From: Gammaproteobacteria bacterium
GTDB taxonomy: Bacteria > Pseudomonadota > Gammaproteobacteria > Natronospirales > REEB76
Length of the DNA: 48,027 nucleotides
Direction: 5' to 3'
Assembly: GCA_028864905.1 (NCBI GenBank)
Contig: JAGWLP010000004.1
Coordinates: 1-48,027, forward strand
Positions 8,270 through 18,861 of this stretch are shown here, piece by piece (the stretch's first letter is position 1; every line of letters starts with the position of its first letter). Under the pieces are notes generated by a model. The model ran no database searches and had not been told where the DNA came from. It saw only the letters and a program-made list of their open reading frames with translations. The translations under genes were made by a program, and so were the position numbers.

Positions 8270-9498
8270 GCGAAACCCTGGTATTGCGGATGCCGGAAGC
8301 CGGGCGCCCCGCCATGTGGCTGGTAATGGATGCGTTTGGCAACCGCATGGGGCAGCCGGGCAGTGGCACCCTGGCGCAAGCCGCAGTGATCGCCGACGGC
8401 AGGCGGGTGCGCGTGTGTGTGCCCGGCGCACAGACGCTGTTCCTGCATGCCGACCTGCCCACGCGTAACAGCCACAAAATCCAGCAAGGCCTGCCCTACG
8501 CGCTGGAAGACCGGCTCGCCGAGGACATTGAAAACCTGCACTTCGCCGTGGGCGTGCGCGATGCACGCGGCTACCCGACCATCGTGGTCGCGCGGGCGCA
8601 CATGCAGGCGTGGCTCGACGAGCTCACAGCGGCCGGCCTGACACCTGCCGAACTGGTCGTGGATGTGCTCGCCTTGCCGGTGCGCGAGCACAGCCTGGTC
8701 ACAGTGGCTGATGGCGAACAGGTGCTGGTGCGTTTCCCGGACAGCAGCGGCATCGTGGCGGACCGGACTCTCGCCTCGCTGTTGATTCAGCGGCAACTTG
8801 CCAAGCTGCCTGAATCGCAGAACTGCACGCATGCCCTGGTGTATGCCGCCGATGAGCCCGCGCAACAGGAAGCCGCAGCTTTGCTCGCCGGTCTGGATCT
8901 CGAGATTGCCTACAGTCACTTGGGTTCCGGCGCGATTGGCCTGATGGGCGGAAGTGCACGCGCGCCGCAGGCCATCAATCTGTTGCAGGGAACGTTTGCA
9001 CGTCGCGATGGCGCGGCGGGATATTGGCCACGCTGGCGCGTCGCGGCAGTATTGTTGGCGGCGCTGATCGCGATCCTGATCGTACAGCAGGGTGTGAGTG
9101 AGTTCAGATTGCGGCGCCAGTCCGCGACGCAGCAGGAACAGGTTGCGGCACTCTTTCATCGGGCGCTTCCCGATGTCACGCGCATGGTGGAGCCACGCGT
9201 GCAAATGGAGCGGCGCCTCAGTCAGCTTAGCGGAGGCAGCGGTTCTGCCACCGGCCTGCTGGCGATGCTGGCGAATGTGGGCGCGGCACTGCAAGCGCAA
9301 TCCGGCATGCAATTGCTGGGATTCAGCTATCACGGAAATGTCCTGCAACTGCAGGTCCAGGCCGGCAGCATGGACGCGCTGCACGACCTGCAATCGGCAT
9401 TGGCAAACAACGCCGCACTCGAGGTGCAGCTGGATTCGGTCAGCAGTGCGGCCGGCCAGACCACGGGTCGTTTGACGCTGCACGGGCGCAATCCATGA
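8266..9498 (+). CDS. gspL: Type II secretion platform protein GspL
   Basis: Bitopic inner-membrane protein whose cytoplasmic actin-like domain holds the GspE ATPase and whose periplasmic domain binds GspM. The 410-residue protein has a cytoplasmic part of about 250 residues (with the QGLPYALEDRLAEDIENLHFA region common in the family), one membrane helix near residues 254-276, and a periplasmic ferredoxin-like part. It starts at an ATG overlapping the gspK stop by 4 bases, although the same frame is open well upstream inside gspK. GspE, its partner, is not in the window. Confidence 0.92.
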   Translation: MSETLVLRMPEAGRPAMWLVMDAFGNRMGQPGSGTLAQAAVIADGRRVRVCVPGAQTLFLHADLPTRNSHKIQQGLPYALEDRLAEDIENLHFAVGVRDARGYPTIVVARAHMQAWLDELTAAGLTPAELVVDVLALPVREHSLVTVADGEQVLVRFPDSSGIVADRTLASLLIQRQLAKLPESQNCTHALVYAADEPAQQEAAALLAGLDLEIAYSHLGSGAIGLMGGSARAPQAINLLQGTFARRDGAAGYWPRWRVAAVLLAALIAILIVQQGVSEFRLRRQSATQQEQVAALFHRALPDVTRMVEPRVQMERRLSQLSGGSGSATGLLAMLANVGAALQAQSGMQLLGFSYHGNVLQLQVQAGSMDALHDLQSALANNAALEVQLDSVSSAAGQTTGRLTLHGRNP

Positions 9499-9995
9499 AT
9501 ACCCTGCAGCAGTTGCGCCAATGGTTTATGTCGCTGGAAAAGCGCGAACGCCGGGTACTGGGAAGCGGCGTGGTGATTCTGGCGCTGTTCATTCTTTACG
9601 CGGGACTGGTTTCTCCCTACGCGAGCCACCGGCGTGCGTTGACCTCGGAAGTGCAAGCCCAACGTGCGTTGCTTGCCTGGATGCGGCCCGTGGCCAGTCG
9701 CATTGAAGCCTCGCAGGGCAGGAAGCCGGCAGCGCTTCCCGGGGGATCCTTGCTCGGCGCGGTCAATGCGAGCATTACCAGTGCCGGTCTGGCCGGGGCC
9801 TTGCAGCAGGCGCAGCAGTCCGACGATGGCACGGTGAGGGCGCAGTTCAAGAGCGTGGATTTTGACAGCCTGGTGAGCTGGCTGGCGGGATTGCAACGCA
9901 CCTACGGCGTGGTGGCCAGCGATGTTACGGTGACACGCGCATCGGGGCCGGGCCAGGTGGACGCCAGCATCAGGCTTGAGGACTCCGCTTCGTGA
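9495..9995 (+). CDS. gspM: Type II secretion platform protein GspM
   Basis: Small inner-membrane protein that pairs with GspL in the secretion platform. The 166-residue protein has a short cytoplasmic N-terminus with the motif EKRERRVL that precedes the membrane helix in GspM proteins, a helix at about residues 20-42, and a periplasmic domain with the typical SLLGAVNASITSAGL and LVSWLAGLQRTYGV segments. It overlaps gspL by 4 bases and gspN by 4 bases. Sequence conservation in this family is weak, so the call leans on gene order as well as motifs. Confidence 0.9.
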   Translation: MNTLQQLRQWFMSLEKRERRVLGSGVVILALFILYAGLVSPYASHRRALTSEVQAQRALLAWMRPVASRIEASQGRKPAALPGGSLLGAVNASITSAGLAGALQQAQQSDDGTVRAQFKSVDFDSLVSWLAGLQRTYGVVASDVTVTRASGPGQVDASIRLEDSAS

Positions 9996-10738
9996 GCTGG
10001 CGCTCCGGTCGCTGGTGGCTGGCCGGCATCGTTGCGTATCTGGTATTTCTGCTGGCCACATTGCCGGCTGGCTATGTCGTCGGGTGGTTGCACAAACGTG
10101 TGCCGGATCTCCGGCTCGCGGGAGTACAGGGCAGCGTGTGGGCGGGATCCGCTCAGGACATCGCATGGCAAGGTCAATCCTGGGGTCTGCTGCGCTGGCG
10201 CTTTGACTGGGCGGCGTTGTTTGCCGGCCATGTGGGCTTTTTTCTCTTTCTCAACGCCCCCGATCTGGTACTTCAGGCCCGGGTTGCGGGCAACCGCAGC
10301 AGATTACTGCTCGAGGATGTGGTCGGCCACCTCCCCGTTAACCAGGTGGTGCATTGGCTGCCGCTGCCGTCCGGAAGTGTTGCGGGCCAGATTAATATAA
10401 GGATGCAGCGCATGATTCTGATAAACGCGCGCCCCAGCGCAGCCGACGGCATGATCAACCTGACCGGCCTGAGTTTGAGCTGGCCACAGTCAGTAGTCTT
10501 GGGAGACTACGAACTGAAGCTGCAAACTCAAGGTGACGGCGTCCACGGAAGCCTGCTGGATACCTCCGGACCCTTGATAGTGCAAGGTAGCCTGCGTGTC
10601 ACACCGGATGGCGGCTACGACTTGACCGGTATCGTGGCAGCGCGTGATCCGGCCGATACCGCGTTAAACAATCTGCTGCAGTATCTTCCCGGCAACCAGG
10701 GCGGAAAACATACCTTCAATATCAATGGCAAATGGTAA
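9992..10738 (+). CDS. gspN: Type II secretion protein GspN
   Basis: Accessory inner-membrane protein found in a subset of type II systems; its exact role is not settled. The 248-residue product has one N-terminal membrane segment (about residues 8-28) followed by a periplasmic domain that contains family-typical features: the GVQGSVWAGSA segment, WRFDWAALFAGHVGF, and a C-terminal LNNLLQYLPGNQGG. It starts with GTG overlapping the gspM stop and is the last gene of the operon. No hairpin terminator is visible after it. Confidence 0.88.
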   Translation: MSWRSGRWWLAGIVAYLVFLLATLPAGYVVGWLHKRVPDLRLAGVQGSVWAGSAQDIAWQGQSWGLLRWRFDWAALFAGHVGFFLFLNAPDLVLQARVAGNRSRLLLEDVVGHLPVNQVVHWLPLPSGSVAGQINIRMQRMILINARPSAADGMINLTGLSLSWPQSVVLGDYELKLQTQGDGVHGSLLDTSGPLIVQGSLRVTPDGGYDLTGIVAARDPADTALNNLLQYLPGNQGGKHTFNINGKW

Positions 10739-10868
10739 AAATGGTTGTCAATTCTTATGGATATCAGTGGCTTATGGGGATATACGAGATAAAAGCTGAT
10801 ATTATTTGGCTGCCAGAGGTGGAGTCGCCGAACGGCTTGGGCCGTTTAGCGCTGGGAGCGCCCCATCC

Positions 10869-13800
10869 ATGAAACCCGAAAATGCCATGCACCTGTCCCC
10901 GGCCGGCGCGTTTCACGCGCTGACCGAGCAGTTGGCGGGGGTCACAGGCGAGGACTTCACCCGGGAGGTGGTGCGGCGTTTGGCATTTTCACTGGATGTC
11001 GAATACGCCTTTGTAAGCGTGCGCCAGCCGCCTGACAATCCCAAATTGCGCATCGTCTCCGCCTGGCATGTCAATCGCGCGGAGTCAGGCAGCGAATTCG
11101 CCATGGAGGGGACGCCGGCGGCGCGCGCGCTGGCTGAATCCGAGGTGTGGCACGAAGACGAGGTCAGCAGCCTCTATCCCAAAGACCGGTGGCTGCGCAA
11201 ACACGGTGTGCGCGCATACTGTGCCGTGGCCATTCGTGATGTAGACGGCCACGCAATCGGGCACCTGGGCGTCATGTCGCGTCAGCCGCTGCAGGCGGAC
11301 ACCGAGTTAATCTCCGTTCTGCGCGCTCTGGCGATGCGCGCTGCGGCGGAATTGCGCCGGCAGCGTCTGGAGGAAATCCAACGCCTGACCGCGGCGAAGT
11401 TGGGCAGCCTGTTCCGCATGACGTCGGACATCATCGGTGCTGCAGGGCTGCAGGATTTCCAGATTACCGACATCAGCCCCTCCGTGGAGCACGTGCTCGG
11501 CTACAGCCCGGCTGCGTTGATAGGTCAAAGCCTGTTGCACACGGAGTTATTCGAAAATTCGCAGCTGGGCAGCGCATTTTTTCAGGAGCTGAAGGCCGGT
11601 GGCCATATTGTGAACCGCAAAGTCGCCTTGCATGCGAGCAACGGTTCGGTGCGGCACGCCAGGTTATCGGTGGAAGTCGGTGAATTCGGCGGGACGCGTC
11701 ACATCCTGTTCAGCCTTGTGGACGTAACCGATTCGCAGGCGGCTCTGGGCCACGTTCAAAACCTCAACGCCACCGTCGATGCACTGTTCAGCACTGCACA
11801 GGATGCGATTTTTATCTGCACCTATCCACTGGCAAATCCCGCAGAGTGCAAATTTGTGCAGGTCAACGATATCGCCTGCGAGTGGCTGGGTTACACCCGC
11901 AGCGAACTGCTGCAATCAACCTGCGTCCAGGTTCTGGATGCCAGTGACCTCAACAAGCTCCAAACCGGAGCGCAGCGCCAGCGGCTCAAATCTGAGCCGA
12001 TGCACTTCCGCAGCAAGGCTGGAAATGCACTTCCCTGCGAAGTACACGCCAGATTGTTTGGTGAGGGCAATGAACGCGTGTTGTTGCTGCGGTGTCAGCA
12101 CCGGGCGCAAAATGCCGAGTCCCCTGGTGCACAGCGGGAACTCGAGCACAAATATCAGGATTTTTTTGACAACGCCAGTGATGGTATTTATCGATCCACC
12201 CCCGAGGGCTTGATTGTCAGCGCCAATCCCGCACTGGCGCGCATTCTCGGCTACGACAATCCGCAGGAATTAGTCGCGGACAAGCTGAACATTGCCGCGC
12301 GGATTTATGCGCACACTGAGCAGCGCGCCGAGCTTTTGCGGCGCATCGAGGAGCACGGGCAATATTCTGCGCAGGAATTCCAGATATTCCGGAAGGATGG
12401 CACAACGATCTGGGTGTGTGACAACTCGCGCGCGGTCAAGGACGCACGCGGGCGCACCCTGTATTTCGAGGGCACCCTGCAGAATATCACCGGCCGCAAG
12501 CGCGCCGAGGAGGCTCTGCTGCGTTCAGAAGAAAAGTATCGGTTGCTGGTGGACATGAGCCAGGACGGCGTATTTCTCAGCCAGGCCGGCAAGCTGGTGT
12601 ACGTGAACCGCGCGTTTGCGCAAATGCTTGGGTATCGCTCCGAAGACATGCATGGCATGCCGCTCAGCGAGGTGATCGTCTCGGCGAACGACGGGTTGGC
12701 TGAAAAAATTGCCGCGGATTCGGTTGATGAGCATTATCTGGACCCCCACGAAATGCACTTGCGCGGCAAGCCCGGCATGCCGCGCATCACCGCGTCGGTT
12801 GCCGTAAGCCGGATTTTCTGGCGCGGTCGCCCCGCGGTCATGGGCACGGCGCGCGACGTCACCGAACGCAAGAAAGTCGAGCAGGATCTGGTTCACAGTG
12901 CCTACCACGATGCACTCACGGGGCTGCCAAACCGCAGCTTTTTCATGGATCGCCTGCGCCAGGCCGTGGCCTCGGATAATTCCGCCGGATCCGCCCGATT
13001 CGCGCTGTTATTTCTCGATCTTGACCGCTTCAAACTGATAAACGACAGTCTGGGCCACAGCTTTGGGGATCGTCTGCTCACGGCCATCACCAAGCGCCTG
13101 CGTACCTGTCTGCGACCCGCGGATCTCATGGCCCGGTATGGCGGCGATGAATTCACGATCCTGCTCGAGCATATACAGGCCCTGGACGAAGCCACGGCGG
13201 TGGCGGAACGCATTCATGAGGAGCTGGCGCGGGCCTTCAATGTCGGCGGCCGCGACGTATTTACCACTGCCAGCATCGGTATCGTTACCAGCGCGCCCCA
13301 CTATCGGCACCCGGATGAATTGCTGCGCGACGCGGACACCGCCATGTACCGCGCCAAAGCCGCCGGCAAGGCGGGCTACGTGGTTTTTGATGAGGCCATG
13401 CACCAGCATGTCAAGGCCAATCTCAAGCTCGAAACCGAGTTGCGCCACGCGTTGCAGCGCAATGAATTTCGCGTGTACTTTCAGCCGATCCTCGATCTTG
13501 CCAGCGGGCGCCTCACCGGTTTCGAGGCCTTGGTGCGCTGGGCGCACCCCGAGCGCGGTCTGGTGGCGCCCGATCAGTTCCTGGCGGTTGCTGAAGAAAC
13601 CGGGCTGATTATTCCGCTCGGCTGGTGGGTAATTGAAACTGCATGTGCGCACTTGTCCCAGTGGCGCAAGCGCCACCAGCATCTGGGTGACAAATTCACG
13701 GTGAGCGTGAACATTGCGAATCGCCAGTTTGCCCATTGGTTGTTGCCGCAACGTGTGGCGCGCGTGCTGGACATGACCGGCATTCCCGCCAATACCTTGT

Positions 13801-14207
13801 GCCTGGAAATTACCGAGACGGTATTCATGGATAATCCGGAGCTGGCTGCCGAAACCATCAGCCGCCTGCGCGCCATAGGGGTTAATTTGCAAATGGACGA
13901 TTTCGGCACCGGTTATTCATCTCTCAGCGCCTTGCGTACATTCAAGCTGGATACACTCAAGATTGATCGCTCATTCATCGCCGGCATAGAAAAGAACCGC
14001 AGTGACCGCGCGATCGTCCGCACCATTACCGTGCTGGCGGCGGACTTGGGGATGGATGTGGTTGCCGAAGGCATCGAAACCGCGAGACAGCTTGAACTCC
14101 TGCGTGCGCTTGGTTGTCGGCGTGGCCAGGGCTATTATTTTTCCAAGCCATTGGCTGTCAATGAAGTGGACCGCTACCTGGCGGCATTGAAACCGATCAA
14201 CGCCTGA
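10869..14207 (+). CDS. GAF/PAS diguanylate cyclase-phosphodiesterase (GGDEF-EAL)
   Basis: Soluble signalling protein of 1112 residues predicted to make or break cyclic di-GMP. Domains in order: GAF-like (about 10-170), four PAS or PAS-like modules (about 180-675), GGDEF (about 680-845) and EAL (about 865-1112). GGDEF is intact (758-762), with an RPAD inhibitory site exactly five residues upstream, suggesting product feedback. EAL residues also look intact: FEALVRW from 885, NIANRQF, LEITETV, DDFGTGYSSL, LKIDRSF, AEGIET and GQGYYF. No membrane segment is seen. Start: ATG at 10869 with GGGAG about 11 bases upstream; an in-frame TTG at 10806 is less likely. It lies 130 bases after gspN and is probably a separate transcript. 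Confidence 0.93.
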   Translation: MKPENAMHLSPAGAFHALTEQLAGVTGEDFTREVVRRLAFSLDVEYAFVSVRQPPDNPKLRIVSAWHVNRAESGSEFAMEGTPAARALAESEVWHEDEVSSLYPKDRWLRKHGVRAYCAVAIRDVDGHAIGHLGVMSRQPLQADTELISVLRALAMRAAAELRRQRLEEIQRLTAAKLGSLFRMTSDIIGAAGLQDFQITDISPSVEHVLGYSPAALIGQSLLHTELFENSQLGSAFFQELKAGGHIVNRKVALHASNGSVRHARLSVEVGEFGGTRHILFSLVDVTDSQAALGHVQNLNATVDALFSTAQDAIFICTYPLANPAECKFVQVNDIACEWLGYTRSELLQSTCVQVLDASDLNKLQTGAQRQRLKSEPMHFRSKAGNALPCEVHARLFGEGNERVLLLRCQHRAQNAESPGAQRELEHKYQDFFDNASDGIYRSTPEGLIVSANPALARILGYDNPQELVADKLNIAARIYAHTEQRAELLRRIEEHGQYSAQEFQIFRKDGTTIWVCDNSRAVKDARGRTLYFEGTLQNITGRKRAEEALLRSEEKYRLLVDMSQDGVFLSQAGKLVYVNRAFAQMLGYRSEDMHGMPLSEVIVSANDGLAEKIAADSVDEHYLDPHEMHLRGKPGMPRITASVAVSRIFWRGRPAVMGTARDVTERKKVEQDLVHSAYHDALTGLPNRSFFMDRLRQAVASDNSAGSARFALLFLDLDRFKLINDSLGHSFGDRLLTAITKRLRTCLRPADLMARYGGDEFTILLEHIQALDEATAVAERIHEELARAFNVGGRDVFTTASIGIVTSAPHYRHPDELLRDADTAMYRAKAAGKAGYVVFDEAMHQHVKANLKLETELRHALQRNEFRVYFQPILDLASGRLTGFEALVRWAHPERGLVAPDQFLAVAEETGLIIPLGWWVIETACAHLSQWRKRHQHLGDKFTVSVNIANRQFAHWLLPQRVARVLDMTGIPANTLCLEITETVFMDNPELAAETISRLRAIGVNLQMDDFGTGYSSLSALRTFKLDTLKIDRSFIAGIEKNRSDRAIVRTITVLAADLGMDVVAEGIETARQLELLRALGCRRGQGYYFSKPLAVNEVDRYLAALKPINA

Positions 14208-14282
14208 ACGGGCGACATTGCTGCTGTAGTAACTTGGCTGGGCACCGGTCGGATGCGGCGATGTTTCCTGTGTTGGTGATTT

Positions 14283-14441
14283 CTACAAAACAGCGGCTAT
14301 GGCCAGCAGCCATTTGGGCCAGTGAACTCCTGCAATACCCATTGCGACCAGCACGATTACTATCACCAAGGCGAGCACAAAAATTAGCTGCGTCAAACGC
14401 AGGGAACTGAGTCGTGCTTTTTGGTCGGGATCAGATTTCAC
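14283..14441 (-). CDS. Candidate small membrane protein (52 residues)
   Basis: Unrecognised. From a GTG at 14441 the frame gives a short charged head ([15 protein letters not shown]), then a strongly hydrophobic stretch ([21 protein letters not shown]) and [12 protein letters not shown] at the C-terminus, which looks like one membrane helix plus a second short hydrophobic end. That pattern is unlike random frame translation in this GC-rich DNA, where shadow frames are rich in Arg and Pro. No good ribosome binding site is visible, and the frame stays open upstream through the tRNA-Pro gene. It is the only content I see in the 425 bases between the GGDEF-EAL gene and tRNA-Pro. Confidence 0.35.
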   Translation of the reverse strand: MKSDPDQKARLSSLRLTQLIFVLALVIVIVLVAMGIAGVHWPKWLLAIAAVL

Positions 14442-14631
14442 GTGATGCAGAGGATAGGAGGATCCGCTGCCGGGATTTATTGAGCTGGATGGATGAATGC
14501 CAAGCATGGCAGGATGTAGGCATGCATGAGCTTGCTCGTGAATGCGTGCAAGCTCGGCGCTTTCGGCAGCACGGCGCTGGTGGTTGGATCCGGCTGTACG
14601 ACAGCATCTTGAAGGGCATAATTTCAGGGGA

Positions 14632-14711
<80 letters not shown>

Positions 14712-14793
14712 CGTTTGAACTACAGGTGAATGCACGCGACGGTGCCATGATAACCGATACACGCACCCGGTGCCTGGAAAATGTTCTTGCGGT

Positions 14794-15150
14794 TCAGCGT
14801 TTGAGCAGCTGCAGCAGATCTTCGAGCTCGGTGCGCAGCTGATGGACAATCTGCTGGCTTTGCGATACGTCTTGACGTGCTGTGTCGCTGGAAAGCTGTT
14901 GACGCGCACCCCCGATGGTAAAACCCTGGTCATAAAGCAGGCTGCGTATCTGGCGGATGACCAACACGTCGTGGCGCTGATAGTAACGCCGGTTGCCGCG
15001 GCGCTTGACCGGCTTGAGCTGCGGAAATTCCTGTTCCCAATAGCGCAATACGTGCGGCTTTACGCCGCAAAGATCGCTGACTTCACCGATGGTGAAGTAG
15101 CGCTTGCCGGGGATGGCCGGCAGTTCGTTATTGTTCCCGGCTTCCAGCAT
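14794..15150 (-). CDS. MerR-family transcriptional regulator
   Basis: Short DNA-binding protein of 118 residues. The N-terminal winged helix reads [29 protein letters not shown], followed by the wing segment [13 protein letters not shown], and then a coiled-coil C-terminus (about residues 85-118) for dimerisation. There are no Cys residues in the C-terminal part that would suggest metal sensing. A MerR-type gene directly after ihfA is a conserved arrangement in many Proteobacteria; its target is not known to me. The ATG overlaps the 3' end of ihfA by 23 bases, implying coupled expression. Confidence 0.9.
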   Translation of the reverse strand: MLEAGNNNELPAIPGKRYFTIGEVSDLCGVKPHVLRYWEQEFPQLKPVKRRGNRRYYQRHDVLVIRQIRSLLYDQGFTIGGARQQLSSDTARQDVSQSQQIVHQLRTELEDLLQLLKR

Positions 15151-15430
15151 AGGTTTCGACTCGCGCCTTGAGTTTTTGCCCGGGCCTGAAGGTCACCACG
15201 CGGCGTGCGCTGATGGGGATCTCCTCGCCGGTCTTGGGGTTCCGGCCGGGACGCTGGTTTTTGCTGCGCAGGTCGAAATTGCCGAAGCCTGACAGCTTTA
15301 CCTGCCTCCCCCGCGCCAAGGCTTGGCGGACTTCCTCGAAAAACAGGTCCACCAGTTCCTTCGCCTCCCGCTTGTTGAGCCCCAGCTCTTCAAACAAGGC
15401 CTCTGCCATCTCCGCCTTGGTCAGCGCCAT
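15128..15430 (-). CDS. ihfA: Integration host factor subunit alpha
   Basis: Alpha subunit of the heterodimeric DNA-bending protein IHF, which acts in recombination, replication and sigma-54 transcription. The 100-residue protein has the HU/IHF fold with the start [26 protein letters not shown], the [25 protein letters not shown]-intercalating arm, and the alpha-type Arg-Lys-rich C-terminus. Placement right after pheT is specific for ihfA and distinguishes it from ihfB at 30693. It begins 2 bases after the pheT stop and overlaps the MerR-type gene. Confidence 0.96.
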   Translation of the reverse strand: MALTKAEMAEALFEELGLNKREAKELVDLFFEEVRQALARGRQVKLSGFGNFDLRSKNQRPGRNPKTGEEIPISARRVVTFRPGQKLKARVETYAGSREQ

Positions 15431-15432
15431 GC

Positions 15433-17802
15433 TCAGTCTCTTATTGTTGCACCCAGTTTATCCTGCAGCTGCCGAACTACGTGCTTGACAGTCGCATCCG
15501 CAGCCTCGTCCGTTAGAGTGCGCGAAGAGTCTTGTAAAATCAAGCTTAAAGCCACACTTTTTCGTCCAGAATCTATACCAGGGCCATGATATATGTCAAA
15601 TATGTAAACTTCAATAGGCTGGGGGGCCACGGCCTCCCGCACCAGCCCCAAAATCGTAGCGGCAGGTACCCTTTCGTCCACTACCACCGCCAGATCCCGC
15701 GACAACGAAGGAAATGGAGATATTGGCGCGAGCTTCGGCAGACGGCCATGCAGCAATGGCTCCAGGCGCAGCTCAAACAGGAGCACCGGCTGATCCAGCG
15801 TCATTTCACGGAGCAGGATTGGATGTAACGCTCCCATCCAGCCCAGATCAACGCCGTTCAGGTAGAGTTTTGCCGACTGGCCGGGGTGCAACGCAGGGTG
15901 CGGTGCTGCACTGGCTTCCAAGCGCTCCGCGGCGCCGCTCGCCACCAGCAGGGCTTCTACATCGCCTCGAAGATCGGCAAGGTCGGCCACGCGCTGCGGC
16001 AGTCCCCATTGCGCTGGATATTGGGAACCAGTTATCAATCCAGACAGAATATTTTCTTGTGTTATTTCATCATGTTGCGGAATAAAACTCATTCCGCATT
16101 CGAAAATACGCATGCGCTTTTGTTGGCGATTCAGGTTGTAACGCAACGTCTGAATCAGACCCGGCCACAGACTGCAACGCATTTCGGTCATGTCGGTGGT
16201 GATGGGGTTGGCCAGTGCAATGCCCGGGCCGCCGGTAAGCCGTTGCTGCAGCGGCCCATCTACGAAGCTGTAGGTGATGACCTCCTGGTATCCGCGGCCG
16301 GTCAGTATGTCCCGCAGTCGGGCCAACGGCAGTTGCTGCTCCGGCAATGGCAGCATGCGCTGGGTGGACGGGTAGGCAATGGCAGGTATGCGGTCATATC
16401 CGAACACCCGCCCCACCTCTTCCACCAGATCTTCTTCCCTTTCAATGTCGAAGCGGTAACTGGGTGCCCTCACCTCCCAAGTGTGCGCGCGCTTGCGTGT
16501 CCGGAATCCCAGGCGGCTCAAAATACGGCCCACTTCGCGTTCGGGAACCCTGATACCCAGCAACTGCCTCAATTTCAGTTGCCGCAAAACCAGTTTGGCT
16601 GCCGCATTTTTCCTCCCCGCAACCCTGTTCACGGGGCCCGGCTCTCCATTCGCAAAGTCCAAAAGCAGCCGGGTCGCACGCTCCAACGCACGCGTCTGGC
16701 CCGTCGGATCAACGCCGCGCGCGAACCGGTAGGCCGCATCCGTTTGCACACCCAATTTGCGCTCACGGCTGCTGATGGTCTGGGGCGGGAAAAAAGCGGC
16801 TTCCAGATAGATATCTCTCGTATCCACCTGCACGCTCGACGCCGTTCCGCCCATGATTCCGCCCACGCCCAACGGACGCTTGCTGTCGGCGATGACCAAC
16901 ATGTCCGGCTCCAGAGTGTGCGTGTTTCCATCTAGAAGCTGCAGTGACTCACCGGCCCTGGCCATGCGCACCACAATGCCTCCTGACAGCTGCTTCAAAT
17001 CGTAGGCATGCATGGGTTGTCCCAGTTCCAGCATGACGTATTGGGTTACGTCCACCACCGGGTGCACGCAGCGTAATCCGGCGCGGCGCAGTCGCTCGCG
17101 CATCCACAACGGGGTTACGGCATCGGTACGCAAACCACGAATGATCCGCCCGGCAAATACCGGACAAGCTTCCGGTGCTGCGAGATTCACTGGCAGCGTG
17201 TCCTTGATCGTCGGCTTTACCGGCGCACACTGCGGTAGATTCAAGTCCAGATCAAAGAGCGTGCCCAGCTCGCGCGCGATGCCGAGCACGCTCAGACAGT
17301 CGCCGCGATTCGGCGTGATTTCCACTTCCAGAACTTTGTCGGCACCGCCCAACACCTGGACCAACGGCTTCCCGACGGCCGAATCCACGGGTAATTCCAC
17401 AAGGCCCGAGTGATCATCCGCAATGCCCAGCTCGCGCGCAGAACACAGCATGCCCTGGGATTCCACTCCCCGCAGCTGGCTCACGTGAACCTCGGTGCCG
17501 TCCGGCAAACGGCCGCCGTGCAGAACAACGGCCACCTTCATGCCGGTTCGGACATTGGGTGCACCGCAAACGATTTGCAGTTGCTTCCCGGCGCTGATGC
17601 GGACGTCACAAATGCTGAGTTTGCCTGCCTGAGGATGACGCGCGACCTTCAGCACCTCACCGACCACCACCTTGTCAATCGCCGGCAGCGCATCCGTAAC
17701 GGACGAGATTTCAATTCCGGCCAACGTCAGGCGCTCGGCAAGCTCCCCTGCCGTGGCCCGCGGGTTCACGAATTCACGCAGCCACTGCTCGCTGAGTTTC
17801 AT
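15433..17802 (-). CDS. pheT: Phenylalanyl-tRNA synthetase beta subunit
   Basis: Beta subunit of the alpha2-beta2 enzyme that charges tRNA-Phe; it holds the editing site and much of the tRNA-binding surface. The 789-residue length is normal. Domains in order: EMAP-like tRNA-binding domain (about 40-150, with [17 protein letters not shown]), B3/B4 editing region, B5 domain, catalytic-like core, and a C-terminal FDX-ACB anticodon-binding domain (from [20 protein letters not shown]). It follows pheS by 9 bases and precedes ihfA by 2. Confidence 0.97.
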   Translation of the reverse strand: MKLSEQWLREFVNPRATAGELAERLTLAGIEISSVTDALPAIDKVVVGEVLKVARHPQAGKLSICDVRISAGKQLQIVCGAPNVRTGMKVAVVLHGGRLPDGTEVHVSQLRGVESQGMLCSARELGIADDHSGLVELPVDSAVGKPLVQVLGGADKVLEVEITPNRGDCLSVLGIARELGTLFDLDLNLPQCAPVKPTIKDTLPVNLAAPEACPVFAGRIIRGLRTDAVTPLWMRERLRRAGLRCVHPVVDVTQYVMLELGQPMHAYDLKQLSGGIVVRMARAGESLQLLDGNTHTLEPDMLVIADSKRPLGVGGIMGGTASSVQVDTRDIYLEAAFFPPQTISSRERKLGVQTDAAYRFARGVDPTGQTRALERATRLLLDFANGEPGPVNRVAGRKNAAAKLVLRQLKLRQLLGIRVPEREVGRILSRLGFRTRKRAHTWEVRAPSYRFDIEREEDLVEEVGRVFGYDRIPAIAYPSTQRMLPLPEQQLPLARLRDILTGRGYQEVITYSFVDGPLQQRLTGGPGIALANPITTDMTEMRCSLWPGLIQTLRYNLNRQQKRMRIFECGMSFIPQHDEITQENILSGLITGSQYPAQWGLPQRVADLADLRGDVEALLVASGAAERLEASAAPHPALHPGQSAKLYLNGVDLGWMGALHPILLREMTLDQPVLLFELRLEPLLHGRLPKLAPISPFPSLSRDLAVVVDERVPAATILGLVREAVAPQPIEVYIFDIYHGPGIDSGRKSVALSLILQDSSRTLTDEAADATVKHVVRQLQDKLGATIRD

Positions 17803-17811
17803 GGCTGATCC

Positions 17812-18834
17812 TCAGCGGAACTGGCGCAGGAAGCGCAGGTCGTTTTCATAGTTCATGCGGATATCATTGATGCCGTAGCGCAGCATGCCCAGCCGTTCAA
17901 TGCCCACGCCGAAGGCCCAACCGCTGTAGCGCCGGGTGTCGACGCGACAGGTTTCCAACACGCTGGGATGCACCAGGCCGCAGCCCAGCACCTCCAGCCA
18001 GCCGGTCTGCTTGCAGACGCGACAGCCGGTGCCGTTGCAGAAAATGCAACTGATGTCGACCTCGGCTCCCGGCTCCACGAATGGAAAATACGAGGGACGG
18101 AACCGCAACTTGAGATCATCCTTTTCAAAGAACCTCTGCAGGAAATCGGTGAGCGTGCCGCGCAGGTGCGCCATGCTCACTCCCGCGTCGACGAGCAGAC
18201 CTTCCACCTGGTGGAACATGGGTGTATGTGTCACATCGTAGTCGTGGCGGAAGGTACGACCCGGCGCGATCACCCTGAGTGGCGCGCCGTGTTTGAGCAG
18301 CGCGCGGATCTGCACAGGTGAGGTGTGCGTGCGCAGCAGCAAAGGCCGGTCCTTCAGATAGAAGGTGTCCATCTCGGCACGCGCCGGGTGCGCCGGCTTG
18401 AAATTCAGAGCGTCGAAGTTGTGGAATTCGTCCTCAATTTCCGGCCCTTCTTCCACGCGGAAGCCGAGGCTGGTGAACAGCGCTTGTACGCGTTCCAGGA
18501 TGCGGGTCACGGGATGCAAACCGCCGGGGTCCTGGCCGCGCCCGGGCAGGGTCACATCCACGGCATCGGAGGCCAGTTGCTTCGCCAGGGCGCGCTGCTC
18601 CAGCTCATGGCGGTGCGCGTCCAACAGCTCGGTAATCGCCTGCTTGGCCCGATTGACATGCTGACCGGCCGCAGGGCGTTCCATGGCCGGCAGGCTGCCC
18701 AGTGCTTTCAGTTGTTCGGTGAGTACGCCCTTCTTGCCGAGGTAGTGCACGCGCACCTCGTCCAGCGCCGCGAGCGATTCGCTGGCGGCGGCGCGCACGT
18801 GTGCTTCCTGGATCAGCTGATCGAGTTCAAGCAC
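17812..18834 (-). CDS. pheS: Phenylalanyl-tRNA synthetase alpha subunit
   Basis: Catalytic alpha subunit of PheRS, a class II synthetase. The 340-residue protein begins [18 protein letters not shown] with a coiled-coil tRNA-binding N-terminus, then motif 2 ([20 protein letters not shown]) and motif 3 ([18 protein letters not shown]). Start: the GTG at 18834 aligns with the start of homologues; the open frame continues 90 codons upstream into rplT, but that stretch is Arg- and Pro-rich and not conserved. It is preceded by a 92-base leader with two hairpins. A zinc-like Cys cluster ([16 protein letters not shown]) is present before motif 3, a feature of many PheS proteins. Confidence 0.96.
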   Translation of the reverse strand: MLELDQLIQEAHVRAAASESLAALDEVRVHYLGKKGVLTEQLKALGSLPAMERPAAGQHVNRAKQAITELLDAHRHELEQRALAKQLASDAVDVTLPGRGQDPGGLHPVTRILERVQALFTSLGFRVEEGPEIEDEFHNFDALNFKPAHPARAEMDTFYLKDRPLLLRTHTSPVQIRALLKHGAPLRVIAPGRTFRHDYDVTHTPMFHQVEGLLVDAGVSMAHLRGTLTDFLQRFFEKDDLKLRFRPSYFPFVEPGAEVDISCIFCNGTGCRVCKQTGWLEVLGCGLVHPSVLETCRVDTRRYSGWAFGVGIERLGMLRYGINDIRMNYENDLRFLRQFR

Positions 18835-18861
18835 GGTTCTCGGTTCCCTGGTTCGCAAACG

